Assembly: GCF_000336385.2 (NCBI RefSeq)
Contig: NZ_HG424593.1
Span: 1-34,700, forward strand
From: Lysobacter antibioticus HS124
GTDB lineage: Bacteria; Pseudomonadota; Gammaproteobacteria; Xanthomonadales; Xanthomonadaceae
Direction of reading: 5' to 3'
Length of the DNA stretch: 34,700 bases
This document shows positions 10,669 through 18,930 of the stretch, one piece after another (within the stretch, counting starts at the first letter, position 1; every line of letters begins with the position of its first letter). The translations under genes and the position numbers were made by a program. A model generated the notes under the pieces. That model had not been told where the DNA came from. It saw only the letters and a list, made by a program, of their open reading frames with translations, and made no database searches.

Positions 10669-11694
10669 TCACTCCTGCTGCGGTCGCACCGACGGGACAT
10701 TGGGATTCGGGCAGCGCGGCACGCCGGAGCCGACCACGCATTGGACGCAGCAGCCCTGCGGCTCGCTGGCCGGCGCCTGCTGCGGCGCGTACAGGGGCTG
10801 CGGCGGCGCCAGCGTCGCCAGCGCGGCGTCCGGCTTGAGCTTGAGCAGCGCCGACCAGTCCATCTTGTTCATGTCGCAGGCCGACACGGTGTCCGGCGAG
10901 CACTCCACCTGGGTTTCGCTGCGCAGCGGCAGCGGCCAGAACTGGCCGTTGCGGTTGACCGCCATCATCCGCATCGTCGCGCCCTGCTGGACGTTACCGC
11001 CGATCAGATAGGCCTTGCCGTCGTTGTCCGGATTGACCGCGACGACGATGTCGCAATGCATGTTCAAGCCGCCGTCGCCGTTGAGCGCAGCGGTCAGCCC
11101 CGCATGCCCGTACACCCGGGTGCTGGAGCGCACCGCGCACAGCAGGTCGCCGACCGCCGGGTTCGCGGCGGCCGGGTCCAGGTACTGGAACGGGCTCTGT
11201 TCCGGCGTGCGGTAGGCGTCGCGCACGTAGTCGTAATGGCTGGCCGAGGGCCGGAAGCCCGGCACCGCCGCCTTCATCATCACGTAGGACACGAAGGCCG
11301 CCGACCAGGGGTGGTCGATCAGGAACGCGCGGCACGCGGTGGTCGAATACGCACTGCCGTAGGGATCGAAGCACTGTTCGGCACCGGCGAAACCGGCCAT
11401 GCGCTGCAGCAGCCCGGTGTCGCGCCAGTAGCCGGCGGTGCGGCGCCAGGTCTCGGTGGCGCCGTCCTCCAGTCGCGCACGCTCGGCCTCGCTGACGGTC
11501 GCGCTGGCGAGCCGGCCCTGGGTATCGATGAAGGGCCGGTACCACTGCAGGTTTTCGTCGCAGGCCGCGGCGGCGATGCGGGTCGCCGCATCGGCGGCGG
11601 CGGCCTGGCCGCGCAGGCGCGGACAGGCGTCGGCGGCCACCGCCGAGGCGCTGGCCGAAAACAGGACACAAGCGAGCACGAACGAACGCAACAT
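10669..11694 (-). CDS. Exported DUF2272 domain protein
   Basis: A 341-residue exported protein. The signal peptide MLRSFVLACVLFSASASA is followed by VAADACPR, with cleavage probably near residue 21. The mature part carries a DUF2272-like region (WRRTAGYWRDTGLL, DHPWSAAFVSYVMMKAAV, YDYVRDAYRT, GDLLCA) of the kind found in putative cell-wall-active or lipoprotein-like proteins. HPWSAAFVS and the later HCDIVV give candidate catalytic residues by analogy with papain-like folds, which is inference. The ATG at 11694 has AGGAG and AAAGGA upstream. The Cys-rich tail GCCVQCVVGSGVPRCPNPN is unusual and may be disulfide-bonded. The first in-frame ATG 64 codons upstream gives no sensible sequence. Confidence 0.8.
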   Translation of the reverse strand: MLRSFVLACVLFSASASAVAADACPRLRGQAAAADAATRIAAAACDENLQWYRPFIDTQGRLASATVSEAERARLEDGATETWRRTAGYWRDTGLLQRMAGFAGAEQCFDPYGSAYSTTACRAFLIDHPWSAAFVSYVMMKAAVPGFRPSASHYDYVRDAYRTPEQSPFQYLDPAAANPAVGDLLCAVRSSTRVYGHAGLTAALNGDGGLNMHCDIVVAVNPDNDGKAYLIGGNVQQGATMRMMAVNRNGQFWPLPLRSETQVECSPDTVSACDMNKMDWSALLKLKPDAALATLAPPQPLYAPQQAPASEPQGCCVQCVVGSGVPRCPNPNVPSVRPQQE

Positions 11695-12022
11695 CGAATC
11701 CTTTCTCCTGGTGGGGGGGCATCGCCGCGGGTCCGCCGTCCGCGGCATCGCTCGGCGACGACCGGCGGCGGCGGTGAAGCGAGCGGCGGCAGCGCCGCAG
11801 CCCGCGACCTTACCCGCAAGCGCCTTAACTGCCGCAACGCGATGCCCGCCGCGAGCCTGCGGCCAGCCTATCGCCCGACCGTGCAAAGCGCGTGATCGCC
11901 GCCGGTCTCTGGCGACCGGCGAGCGCGCGGGTTATCGTCGCCGGGAACGTTATCGAACCGACGCACGAACCGAACCGCCCGGGCCGCCGCGTCGCGGCCC
12001 CCGACCAGGAACGCTCCGCCCG
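11695..12022. other. Divergent intergenic region without gene
   Basis: This 328-base gap separates the divergent DUF2272 and hydrolase genes and must hold both promoters. I see the DUF2272 ribosome binding site at its left end and AGGAACG about twelve bases before the hydrolase ATG. No repeat or clear -35/-10 pair stands out. Confidence 0.5.
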
Positions 12023-12820
12023 ATGGCCCGCACGCCCCGTTTGCTCCCGTCCCTCGCCGCGTTGGCCGGCGTCGCCGCCGCCGGTTACCTCAGCATCTGC
12101 GGCTGGCTGTACGTGAAGCAGCGCGAACTGATGTATTTCCCGCAGAACACCCGCCTGCGCGCCCACACCACCGACTACACCGTCGATCGCGGCGACATCG
12201 TGCTGCGCGGCTGGCGGCTCAACGCCGGACGCGACAAAGCGCTGATCTATTTCGGCGGCAACGCCGAGCGGATCGAAAACATGCGCGAGACGCTGGCGCG
12301 CTGGTTCCCCGACCGCACCGTCTACCTGCTGTCCTATCGCGGATTCGGCGCCAGCGACGGCCGCCCCGAAGAAGCGGCGCTGTTCGCCGATGCGCTGGCC
12401 ACCTTCGACCAGGTCTCGCGCGAGCATCCCAAGCAGCCGATCGCGGTGATCGGCCGCAGCCTCGGCAGCGGCGTCGCCAGCTACGTCGCCAGCCGCCGCC
12501 CGGTCGAGCGCCTGGCCCTGGTGACGCCGTTCGACAGCCTCAGCGAAACCGCGCAGGCGCACTACCGCTGGCTGCCGACGCGCTGGCTGGTGCGCGACCG
12601 CTACGAGTCGGTCAAGCATCTGCGCAACTACTTCGGCCCGATCCTGATCGTGCGCGCCAGCCACGACGACGTGATCCCGCCGCCGAACACGCAACGCCTG
12701 ATCTACTCGCTGCAGACCCGCACCCAGGGGCTGGAAGTCGTGCAGTTGAACGGCGCCGACCATCACAACATCGGCCAGTACCCGGAGTACGCTGAGGCAC
12801 TGCAAGGTTTCATCGACTGA
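12023..12820 (+). CDS. Membrane-anchored alpha/beta hydrolase
   Basis: A 265-residue hydrolase with an N-terminal hydrophobic anchor (SLAALAGVAAAGYLSICGWL, residues 10-29) followed by KQRELMYFPQN, typical of the BEM46/YfhR-like group. The nucleophile elbow GRSLGSG has S146, the acid is D215 or D216 in ASHDDVIPP, and the His is H247 or H248 in GADHHNIGQ. The oxyanion region is YFGGNAE. Probably a serine hydrolase facing the periplasm; substrate unknown. The next gene starts 34 bases downstream, so the two are likely co-transcribed. Confidence 0.9.
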   Translation: MARTPRLLPSLAALAGVAAAGYLSICGWLYVKQRELMYFPQNTRLRAHTTDYTVDRGDIVLRGWRLNAGRDKALIYFGGNAERIENMRETLARWFPDRTVYLLSYRGFGASDGRPEEAALFADALATFDQVSREHPKQPIAVIGRSLGSGVASYVASRRPVERLALVTPFDSLSETAQAHYRWLPTRWLVRDRYESVKHLRNYFGPILIVRASHDDVIPPPNTQRLIYSLQTRTQGLEVVQLNGADHHNIGQYPEYAEALQGFID

Positions 12821-12854
12821 TCCGTCCTTCGCTTCCCAACGCCGGGGCCCGTCC

Positions 12855-13229
12855 ATGCAACTGCAACGCCGCGAAATCCGTCCGACCGAAGTGTCGTATT
12901 CGCAAGCGCTCGAGATCACCGGCTTCAAGCGCTTGGTGTTCGTCAGCGGCCAGTTGCCGCAGTGCGAGGAATGCATCCTGCCCAAGGACTTCGACGGCCA
13001 GTGCCGGCGCGCCTGGAGCAACGTCCAGCGCCAACTCGAAGCCGCCGGCATGAGCTTGGCCAATCTGGTCAAGGTGACCACGTATCTGAGCGACCGCCGG
13101 CTGCGCAAGCGCAACTACGAAATCCGCCACGAGGTGCTGGGCGAACACGCGCCGGCGCTGACGGTGATCATCGCCGACCTGTACGAGGAAGGCTGGATGG
13201 TCGAGATCGAGGCGATCGCCGCCGATTAG
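12855..13229 (+). CDS. RidA/YjgF family protein, non-canonical active site
   Basis: A 124-residue RidA-fold protein. Family landmarks are RLVFVSGQLPQ, AWSNVQRQLEAAGMSLANLV, KVTTYLSDRR and the closing WMVEIEAIAAD. RidA proper deaminates reactive enamines and uses an Arg in a PARS-type motif near residue 105. Here the matching segment is HAPALTVIIADL, with Leu102 in the Arg position. The protein therefore probably does not act as a classical RidA deaminase. Extra cysteines (CEEC at 37-40, C50) are also unusual. Its stop overlaps the stop of the convergent chorismate mutase gene. Function remains open. Confidence 0.88.
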   Translation: MQLQRREIRPTEVSYSQALEITGFKRLVFVSGQLPQCEECILPKDFDGQCRRAWSNVQRQLEAAGMSLANLVKVTTYLSDRRLRKRNYEIRHEVLGEHAPALTVIIADLYEEGWMVEIEAIAAD

Positions 13230-13786
13230 GGCGCGCGCCGGCACAGATCGCCGAGCGCGCGGCTCAAGGCGATGCGGTGCAGTTCGTCCAGTCGTCGCCT
13301 GCGCGCGGCCCGCTCGCGCGCGCGCCGCGCCTGCGTCGCGCAATCCGCGCGCGCGGCGTCGTTCAAGCCCTGGCCCAGCGCGTCGAGCAGTTCGCCGTTG
13401 AGGCGATCCAGCCGCGCCCGGACCGCGTCCAGGTCGGCCGCGGCTTCGCCGCGCCGCGGCGGCTCGCCGAGCAGGCGATACTGGACCAGCTTGTTGGCTT
13501 CGAACTGGGCGCGGAAAAACCCGGTCGCGGCCTCGTGCGGCAGGCCGCGCGCGACGGCGGCCTGGCCGAGCCGCTCGAGTTGTTCGCGTTCGCGCGCCGC
13601 GTCTTCGACCGGCCGGCCGCTGCGGCGCTTGCTCGCCGCGACCTGGTCGGCGAGCCGCAGGCGTTGCGCGCTGAGGTCGGCCAGACGCTCCAACGCCGAC
13701 GGCGTCTGCGCGGTCGCCGGCAGCGCCGACGACAGCAGGCCCGCCAGCAGCCAGGCGGCGAGCCGGGCGCCTCGTTCAATGCGCAC
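13226..13786 (-). CDS. Exported gamma-class (AroQ) chorismate mutase
   Basis: A 186-residue protein with a signal peptide (LAAWLLAGLLSSALPATAQ) and a secreted monofunctional chorismate mutase domain. The helix SALERLADLSAQRLRLADQV carries R42. ASKRRSGRPVEDAAREREQL carries K53, R65 and Q69, and GFFRAQFEANKLVQYRLL follows. These line up with the chorismate-binding Arg, Lys, Arg and Gln of the Mycobacterium tuberculosis secreted enzyme. It would rearrange chorismate to prephenate in the periplasm. The GTG at 13786 lies inside the end of the MoeB-like gene (11-base overlap). A longer start at 13897 would bury the signal peptide. About 75 Arg-rich C-terminal residues follow the catalytic core. Confidence 0.85.
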   Translation of the reverse strand: MRIERGARLAAWLLAGLLSSALPATAQTPSALERLADLSAQRLRLADQVAASKRRSGRPVEDAAREREQLERLGQAAVARGLPHEAATGFFRAQFEANKLVQYRLLGEPPRRGEAAADLDAVRARLDRLNGELLDALGQGLNDAARADCATQARRARERAARRRRLDELHRIALSRALGDLCRRAP

Positions 13787-14939
13787 TGCAGAACGCCTGA
13801 TAGTCGATATAGCCGGGAAACTCGCGCCCCGCCGCGCACACCGGGCAATCCGGGTCGGGGCGCAGGCGGGTCTCGCGGAAACGCAGGCCGAGCGCATCGA
13901 AATGCAGCAAGCGCCCGGCCAGCGGCTCGCCCAGGCCGAGGATCAGCTTGACCACCTCGGTGGCCTGGATCAGACCGATCACTCCCGGCAGCACGCCGAG
14001 CACGCCGGCTTCGGCGCAATTGGGCGCCGCTTCCGGCGGCGGCGGTTCGGGAAACAGGCAGCGGTAGCAGGGTTTTTCGCCGCGATGGCGGCCGGCGTCG
14101 AACAGGCTGACCTGGCCTTCGAAGCGATGGATCGCGCCGTACACCAGCGGCTTGGCGAGTTTGACGCAGGCGTCGTTGAGCAGATAACGCACCGGGAAAT
14201 TGTCGGCGCCGTCGAACACCACGTCGGCCGCGCCGATCAGGCGCTCGACGTTGTCGGCGGTGATGCGTTCGGCGAAGGTCTCCACCCGCACGCGCGGGTT
14301 GAGCGCCTGCAGCGCGATCTTGGCCGACTCGACCTTGCTCGTGCCGATGCGCTGCTCGGTGTGCAGGATCTGCCGCTGCAGGTTGCTGCGGTCGACCACG
14401 TCGTCGTCGGCCAGCACCAGCGTGCCGACCCCGGCCGCGGCCAGGTAGAACGCCGCCGGCGAGCCCAGGCCGCCGGCGCCGACCATCGCCACCCGCGCCG
14501 CCTGCAGCTTGCGCTGCCCGGTTTCGCCGACTTCGGGCAGGCGCAGATGGCGCGAATAGCGATCGTAGAAATCGCGCTCGGCCTCGGTCTGGCGCAGGTC
14601 GGCCAGCGGCAGTCCGTCGGCGATCCAGGCGGCGGTGCCGCCGTCGACCGAGGCCACGCGCGCGTAGCCGGCATCGAGCAAGGCCTGCGCGGCGCGCAGC
14701 GAGCGAGCGCCGGACTGGCAGATCAATACGACCTCGGCGCCGCGATCGGGCAGGAACGCCTGCGGATCGGCTTCCAGCGCGTCCTTGGCCACGCCGAGCG
14801 CATGCTCGGCCTGGCCGGCAGCGCGTTCGTGCGCCTCGCGCACGTCGATCAGGACCGCACCGGCCTGCTGGCGCGCGCGCGCCTGTGCGGGAGAGATCCT
14901 CTCGGGGGCGCCCCGTTCGGGGATGGGTTCGATGCTCAT
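13776..14939 (-). CDS. moeB: Rhodanese-ThiF fusion, MoeB-like adenylyltransferase
   Basis: A 387-residue fusion. Residues 14-112 form a rhodanese domain with active-site loop CQSGARS (C74). Residues 123-370 form a ThiF/E1-like domain with nucleotide motif GAGGLGS at 154-160, DRSNLQRQ at 183-190, and zinc-binding pairs C291/C294 and C365/C368. Such enzymes adenylate the C-terminal Gly-Gly of a sulfur-carrier protein (MoaD or ThiS). The rhodanese domain could pass on the sulfur. In MOCS3/MoeZ the rhodanese is C-terminal, so the order is reversed here. Proximity to moeA and mobA favours molybdopterin synthesis, but a thiamine role is not excluded. Confidence 0.88.
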   Translation of the reverse strand: MSIEPIPERGAPERISPAQARARQQAGAVLIDVREAHERAAGQAEHALGVAKDALEADPQAFLPDRGAEVVLICQSGARSLRAAQALLDAGYARVASVDGGTAAWIADGLPLADLRQTEAERDFYDRYSRHLRLPEVGETGQRKLQAARVAMVGAGGLGSPAAFYLAAAGVGTLVLADDDVVDRSNLQRQILHTEQRIGTSKVESAKIALQALNPRVRVETFAERITADNVERLIGAADVVFDGADNFPVRYLLNDACVKLAKPLVYGAIHRFEGQVSLFDAGRHRGEKPCYRCLFPEPPPPEAAPNCAEAGVLGVLPGVIGLIQATEVVKLILGLGEPLAGRLLHFDALGLRFRETRLRPDPDCPVCAAGREFPGYIDYQAFCSAH

Positions 14940-15237
14940 GCCCGGATTATCCGCTTTCGCAGGCGAGGCGGCAGGCAAACGCGGGGACGCAGCGTTGCGC
15001 AGGGCGGCGGTTGGGGGCCGGCTCGTCTCGCTGCCCTGCTCACGCAAGCGGGAGAGGGGCTTTCAACCCGATGGGGGTGCAGAACTCGCCCGACGGCGAA
15101 ACCGAGCCCTCTCTCCCGCGAGGACTCTCAACACAGCGGCGCGGTCGCCGCAGAACTCGCCCCGGCCGCAGAACAGAGCCCCCCTCCCGCTTGCGGCAGC
15201 GAGGTTGGGATGAGGGCACAACACTGCCGAACCGAAC
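14940..15237. repeat. Degenerate GCAAGCGGGAGAGGG-type intergenic repeats
   Basis: The 298-base gap between moeA and the MoeB-like gene holds CGCAAGCGGGAGAGGGG near 15043-15059. CCCTCTCTCCCGCGAGG lies near 15104-15122, and CCCTCCCGCTTGCGGCAGCG plus GGTTGGGATGAGGGC near 15182-15217. These are degraded, oppositely oriented copies of a dispersed repeat whose intact form is a CCCTCTCCCGC hairpin. No gene is supported. Confidence 0.6.
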
Positions 15238-16458
15238 TCACCCCAGCGCGTAAGGCCAAACCTCCATCACCGCGCCCTCGCCTAGCTGCTGCGGCCCCTC
15301 CGGCACCATCATCAGCGCCTCCGACTCGGCCGCGGCGCGCAGCCGGTGCGAGCCGGTGGCCGGATTCGGGTCGACCCAGAGCACCCCGGCATCGTCGCTG
15401 CGCAGCCGCGCGCGCACGAACTCGCGCCGCGGATGGGTCTTGTCGATGCCGCCGACCAGGCGCGCGCGCAGCGTCGGCCGCGGTTCGCTGCGGCCCTGCA
15501 AGCCATCGACCAAGGCCCGGCCGAAAGTCAGATAGGTCGCCAGCACCGAGACCGGATTGCCCGGCAAGCCGAGCATCCGGGCCTGGTCCATGCTGGCGAA
15601 CAGCAGCGGCATGCCCGGACGCATGCGCACCTTCCACAGATGGATGCGGCCGAATTCGCCCAGCACCGCCGGAATGTGATCCTTCTCCCCGGCCGACACC
15701 GCGCCGCAGGTGAACACCAGATCGAAGGCGCAGGCGGCGTCGCGTAAGGCGATCTCGACCTGCCTGGGGTCGTCGGGCAAGCGCGGCCAGGCGGTCGGCT
15801 CCAGGCCGTCGGCGCGCAACAGGCCCATCAGCAGTTCGCGGTTGCTGTCGTAGATCTGCCCCGGCCGCAGCGGCATGCCGGGCTCGACCAGTTCGTCGCC
15901 GCTGGTGAACACCGCCACGGTCGGGCGCCGCCGCACCTCGAGCGAGGACAGGCCCAGCGAGGCCGCCAGCGACACCCGTGCCGGGGTCAGCACCTGCCCG
16001 GCCTGCAGCAATCGTTCGCCTTCGCGCACGTCCTCGCCGGCATAGCGCACGTGGTGGCCGCGCTGGCAGGCCGGAATCAGCGCCAGCTCGCCATCCAGGC
16101 GCACGTTCTCCTTGATCGCGATCGTGTCGGCGCCGGCCGGCAACGGCGCCCCGGTGGTGATGCGCACGCATTCGCCCGGCCCCAGCCGCCAGTCGCCGGC
16201 GAGCCCGGCGAATTGCTCGCCGACGATCCGCAGCGGGGTCAGCTCGCCGCTCAGATCGGCGTGACGGAACGCGTAGCCGTCCATCGCGCTGTTGTCGAAC
16301 GGCGGCAGCGGCAGTCCGGCGTCGACGTCGCGGGCCAGGATGCGGCCGTGGCTGCGCCCCAGCGACAGGGTCTCGCTATCGAGCCGATGCGCGGCGGCGA
16401 CCTCGGCGACGATCGCCATCGCCTCCTCGAACAACAGCCCGGTCGGGAAATCGGTCAT
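15238..16458 (-). CDS. moeA: Molybdopterin molybdenumtransferase
   Basis: A 406-residue enzyme that inserts molybdate into adenylylated molybdopterin. The family signatures are LPLPPFDNSAMDGYA at 50-63, ITTGAPLPAGADTI, VAVFTSGDEL, TCGAVSAGEKDHIP and MLGLPGNPVSVLATY. Domains follow the usual order: MoeA N-terminal, MoCo-binding (MoaB-like), then a C-terminal barrel ending VMEVWPYALG. The ATG at 16458 (MTDFPTGLLFEEAM) is standard, and an upstream extension covers mobA in another frame. It is 67 bases downstream of mobA and is likely co-transcribed with it. Confidence 0.96.
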   Translation of the reverse strand: MTDFPTGLLFEEAMAIVAEVAAAHRLDSETLSLGRSHGRILARDVDAGLPLPPFDNSAMDGYAFRHADLSGELTPLRIVGEQFAGLAGDWRLGPGECVRITTGAPLPAGADTIAIKENVRLDGELALIPACQRGHHVRYAGEDVREGERLLQAGQVLTPARVSLAASLGLSSLEVRRRPTVAVFTSGDELVEPGMPLRPGQIYDSNRELLMGLLRADGLEPTAWPRLPDDPRQVEIALRDAACAFDLVFTCGAVSAGEKDHIPAVLGEFGRIHLWKVRMRPGMPLLFASMDQARMLGLPGNPVSVLATYLTFGRALVDGLQGRSEPRPTLRARLVGGIDKTHPRREFVRARLRSDDAGVLWVDPNPATGSHRLRAAAESEALMMVPEGPQQLGEGAVMEVWPYALG

Positions 16459-16525
16459 GGCACGGGATTCTCTGGATCTCGGAAATCGGGGGCGGACGAC
16501 GAGGACGCGCGGCGGCGCGGCCGGT

Positions 16526-17116
16526 TCAATCGCCCGGACCGGGGACGAAACCGGCCGCGGCCAGGTCGTCGGGCGTGTTGAGGTTGCCGAAGCGTAGGCC
16601 ATCCAGGCGCAACGCGGCCATGCCGAGTCCGGTCTGCAGCTCGCGCACCGCCCAACGCTGAGCGTCGGCCGCCTGCGCCAGCGCCTGGCGCAGCGGCGCC
16701 GCCGGCCACAGCGCGAACAGCGGCTGCACGCCGTCGTCGTCGATCGCATAGGCGCCCTGCCCGTCCTGCGCCGCGATCAGCGCCGGCAGCAACTCCGGCC
16801 CGGCATCGACGGCGTCGACCGGCAGAGTGAACAGCCAAGGCGTCGTGCAGGCGGCCGCCAAGGCCTCCAGGCCGCCGAACGGGCCGACGTCGCACAGGTT
16901 GTCGCGCACTGCGCTCAGGCCGTGCGCGGCATAGCGCCCCGGATCGCGATTGGCGCTGATCCGCACCACCCCGACCCGGTCGCGGAAACGCCGCACCAGA
17001 CGCAGCACCTGGGCTTCGCCCTCGCGCTGCAGCCACGCCTTGTCCAGCCCGCCGAGCCGGCTGGCGCGGCCGCCGGCAAGGATGCCCAGGGTCAGTTCGG
17101 AACGCTCGATCGGCAT
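16526..17116 (-). CDS. mobA: Molybdenum cofactor guanylyltransferase
   Basis: A 196-residue enzyme linking GMP from GTP to molybdenum cofactor to form the bis-MGD precursor used by DMSO-reductase-family enzymes. The nucleotidyltransferase signature LAGGRASRLGGLDKAWL spans 13-29, although the usual Met of GGxSxRMG is Leu. RDNLCDVGPFGGLEALA and LFTLPVDAVD (usually a PCDxP motif, here PVDAV) are also recognisable. The PVDAV variation deserves attention because the Asp is kept but Cys and Pro are not. It begins MPIERSELTLGILAGG and is the first gene of the mobA-moeA unit, downstream of the der terminator. Confidence 0.9.
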   Translation of the reverse strand: MPIERSELTLGILAGGRASRLGGLDKAWLQREGEAQVLRLVRRFRDRVGVVRISANRDPGRYAAHGLSAVRDNLCDVGPFGGLEALAAACTTPWLFTLPVDAVDAGPELLPALIAAQDGQGAYAIDDDGVQPLFALWPAAPLRQALAQAADAQRWAVRELQTGLGMAALRLDGLRFGNLNTPDDLAAAGFVPGPGD

Positions 17117-17190
17117 GGAGAAGGGGCCTGCGGCGGCGACGGTTCCATTCTGCCTGCAGTGCGCGACGCCGGCGCCGCCCCAGTCCGCGC

Positions 17191-17222
17191 CGAAAAGAAA
17201 AACCCCGCGCGATGGCGGGGCT
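17191..17222 (-). terminator. Rho-independent terminator of der
   Basis: CCCCGC at 17201-17206 pairs with GCGGGG at 17213-17218 around a six-base loop. On the minus strand the stem is followed by TTTTTCTTTTC. It starts about 20 bases after the der stop codon and separates the der cluster from mobA. Confidence 0.85.
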
Positions 17223-17243
17223 TTTGCGGCGATGCGGCCCCGC

Positions 17244-18644
17244 TTACTTGCCGCGCTTGACGTGGCGGATCAGACGCCGCTTCTTCGCCACCTGGCGCTC
17301 GGTCAGCACGTTCTTCTTGCCTTCGTACGGGTTGCTGCTGTCCTTGAACACGAACCGCACCGGCGTGCCGACCAGCTTGAAGCGCTTGCGGAAGAAGTTC
17401 TCCAGATAACGCTTGTAGCTGTCGGCCAGGGTGCGCAGGCGGGTGCCGTGGACGACGAAGGTCGGCGGATTGGTGCCGGCCGGATGGGCGAAGCGCAGCT
17501 TGGCCACGTGCCCGCGCACCACCGGCGGCGGATTGCTTTCGTAGGCGATTTCCAGGGCCTTGGTCACTTCGCTGGTGCCGATCTCGGTGGTCGCCGAGGC
17601 GTGCGCGCGATGGATCGCGGCGAACAGCTCGCGCAGGCCGGAGCCGTGTTTGGCGCTGATCCGCACCGGCTCGGCCCATTCGACGAAGGCCAGCTTGCGG
17701 CGCAGCAGGTTCTCGGTCTGCTGGCGCTGGTACTCGGTCTGCCCGTCCCACTTGTTGACCGCGATCACCAGCGCGCGGCCGGAGTCGAGCGCGTAGCCGA
17801 GCACGCTGGCGTCCTGGTCGGTGACGCCTTCGCCGGCGTCGAGCATGACCACCGCGACCTGGCACTGCTCGATCGCCTGCAGGGTCTTGATGATCGAGAA
17901 CTTCTCCACCGCCTCCTCGACCTTGGACTTGCGCCGCACGCCGGCGGTGTCGACCAGCCGGTACAGGCGGCCGTCGCGCTCCATGTCGATCGCGACCGAG
18001 TCGCGGGTGGTGCCCGGCACGTCGGAAGCGATCATCCGCTCCTCGCCGAGCAGGCGGTTGACCAGGGTCGACTTGCCGACGTTGGGGCGGCCGATGAAGG
18101 CGACGCGGATGCGCGCGGGGTCGTTGTCGAGTTCGGTCGCGCTGCCTTCCTCGGGCAGGCGGCCCAGCACTTCGCTCAACAGCTCGTCCAAGCCCTGCCG
18201 GTGCGCCGAGGACACCGCGATCGCGTCGCGGATGCCGTAGCGGGCGAAGTCGTTGATCGCCTCGCGCGCGTCGATGCCGTCGGTCTTGTTGACCACCAGC
18301 AGGGTCGGCCGCGCGGTCTTGCGCAGCCAGGCCAGGATCTCGTCGTCCAGCGCCGAGGCGCCCTCGCGTCCGTCGACCACGAACAGGACCAGATCGGCTT
18401 CCTCGGCCGCGGCGCGCGCCTGGCGCGCGGTCGCGCCGGCCAAGCCCTCGTCCTCGCCGGCGATGCCGCCGGTGTCGACCACCGCGAACGGGCGCTGGCC
18501 CTCCGGCCGGCACACGCCGTAGTGGCGATCGCGGGTCACCCCCGGCTCGTCGTGGACGAGCGCGTCGCGGCTGCGCGTCAGCGCATTGAACAAGGTGGAT
18601 TTTCCGACGTTGGGCCGGCCAACGAGGGCGACGAGCGGGAGCAT
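17244..18644 (-). CDS. der: Ribosome-associated GTPase Der (EngA)
   Basis: A 466-residue GTPase with two tandem G domains acting in 50S ribosome maturation. P-loops GRPNVGKS occur at 9-16 and 185-192. Other G motifs are DTGG (57-60), NKTD (119-122) and a second NKWD. A KH-like C-terminal domain (about 360-440) precedes a Lys/Arg-rich end, [19 protein letters not shown]. Start [16 protein letters not shown] is canonical. It is the last gene of the ndk-to-der cluster; a terminator follows it and a 286-base repeat-filled gap precedes it. Confidence 0.98.
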   Translation of the reverse strand: MLPLVALVGRPNVGKSTLFNALTRSRDALVHDEPGVTRDRHYGVCRPEGQRPFAVVDTGGIAGEDEGLAGATARQARAAAEEADLVLFVVDGREGASALDDEILAWLRKTARPTLLVVNKTDGIDAREAINDFARYGIRDAIAVSSAHRQGLDELLSEVLGRLPEEGSATELDNDPARIRVAFIGRPNVGKSTLVNRLLGEERMIASDVPGTTRDSVAIDMERDGRLYRLVDTAGVRRKSKVEEAVEKFSIIKTLQAIEQCQVAVVMLDAGEGVTDQDASVLGYALDSGRALVIAVNKWDGQTEYQRQQTENLLRRKLAFVEWAEPVRISAKHGSGLRELFAAIHRAHASATTEIGTSEVTKALEIAYESNPPPVVRGHVAKLRFAHPAGTNPPTFVVHGTRLRTLADSYKRYLENFFRKRFKLVGTPVRFVFKDSSNPYEGKKNVLTERQVAKKRRLIRHVKRGK

Positions 18645-18659
18645 GTGTTTGGAGCCGAA

Positions 18660-18930
18660 AGTGGGGATTTGGGATTCGGGATTCGCGAGAGGCGGCGATG
18701 CCGCCGCTCAGAGCTGCGAAGCCTACGGAGGGTGCAATAGTGCCAGAACGGCGGGGATTGGGGATTTGGGATTCGGAATTCGTAAAGCGGCAGGCCGGCT
18801 GGCCGGTGCCAAATCCCGGCTCCAGAAAAGCCGAAGGCCCGGACCGGCTGCGCCGACCCGGGCCCTGCGCCAGATCAGAAACTCGGCGGGACCCCATCGA
18901 ATCCCAGATCCCGAATCCCTACTCCCGGCT
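18660..18930. repeat. GGGATTC heptad array between bamB and der
   Basis: Plus-strand copies lie at 18661-18686 (GGGGATTTGGGATTCGGGAT) and 18752-18781 (GGGGATTGGGGATTTGGGAT). Complementary copies are near 18811-18820 and 18899-18929 (CAGATCCCGAATCCCTACTC). A hairpin that may terminate the bamB transcript is nested inside. No gene is present. Confidence 0.75.
18823..18865 (-). terminator. Probable terminator downstream of bamB
   Basis: GGCCCGG at 18836-18842 pairs with CCGGGCC at 18858-18864 across a 15-base loop. On the minus strand the stem is followed by TTCGGCTTTTCTGG. It is 65 bases past the bamB stop. The U-run is weak, so it may be partial or not a terminator. Confidence 0.45.

Noticed and set aside
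16950-18740. 596-residue plus-strand frame opposite der and mobA
   Set aside because: It spans two real minus-strand genes, a terminator and repeats, and has no recognisable domain.
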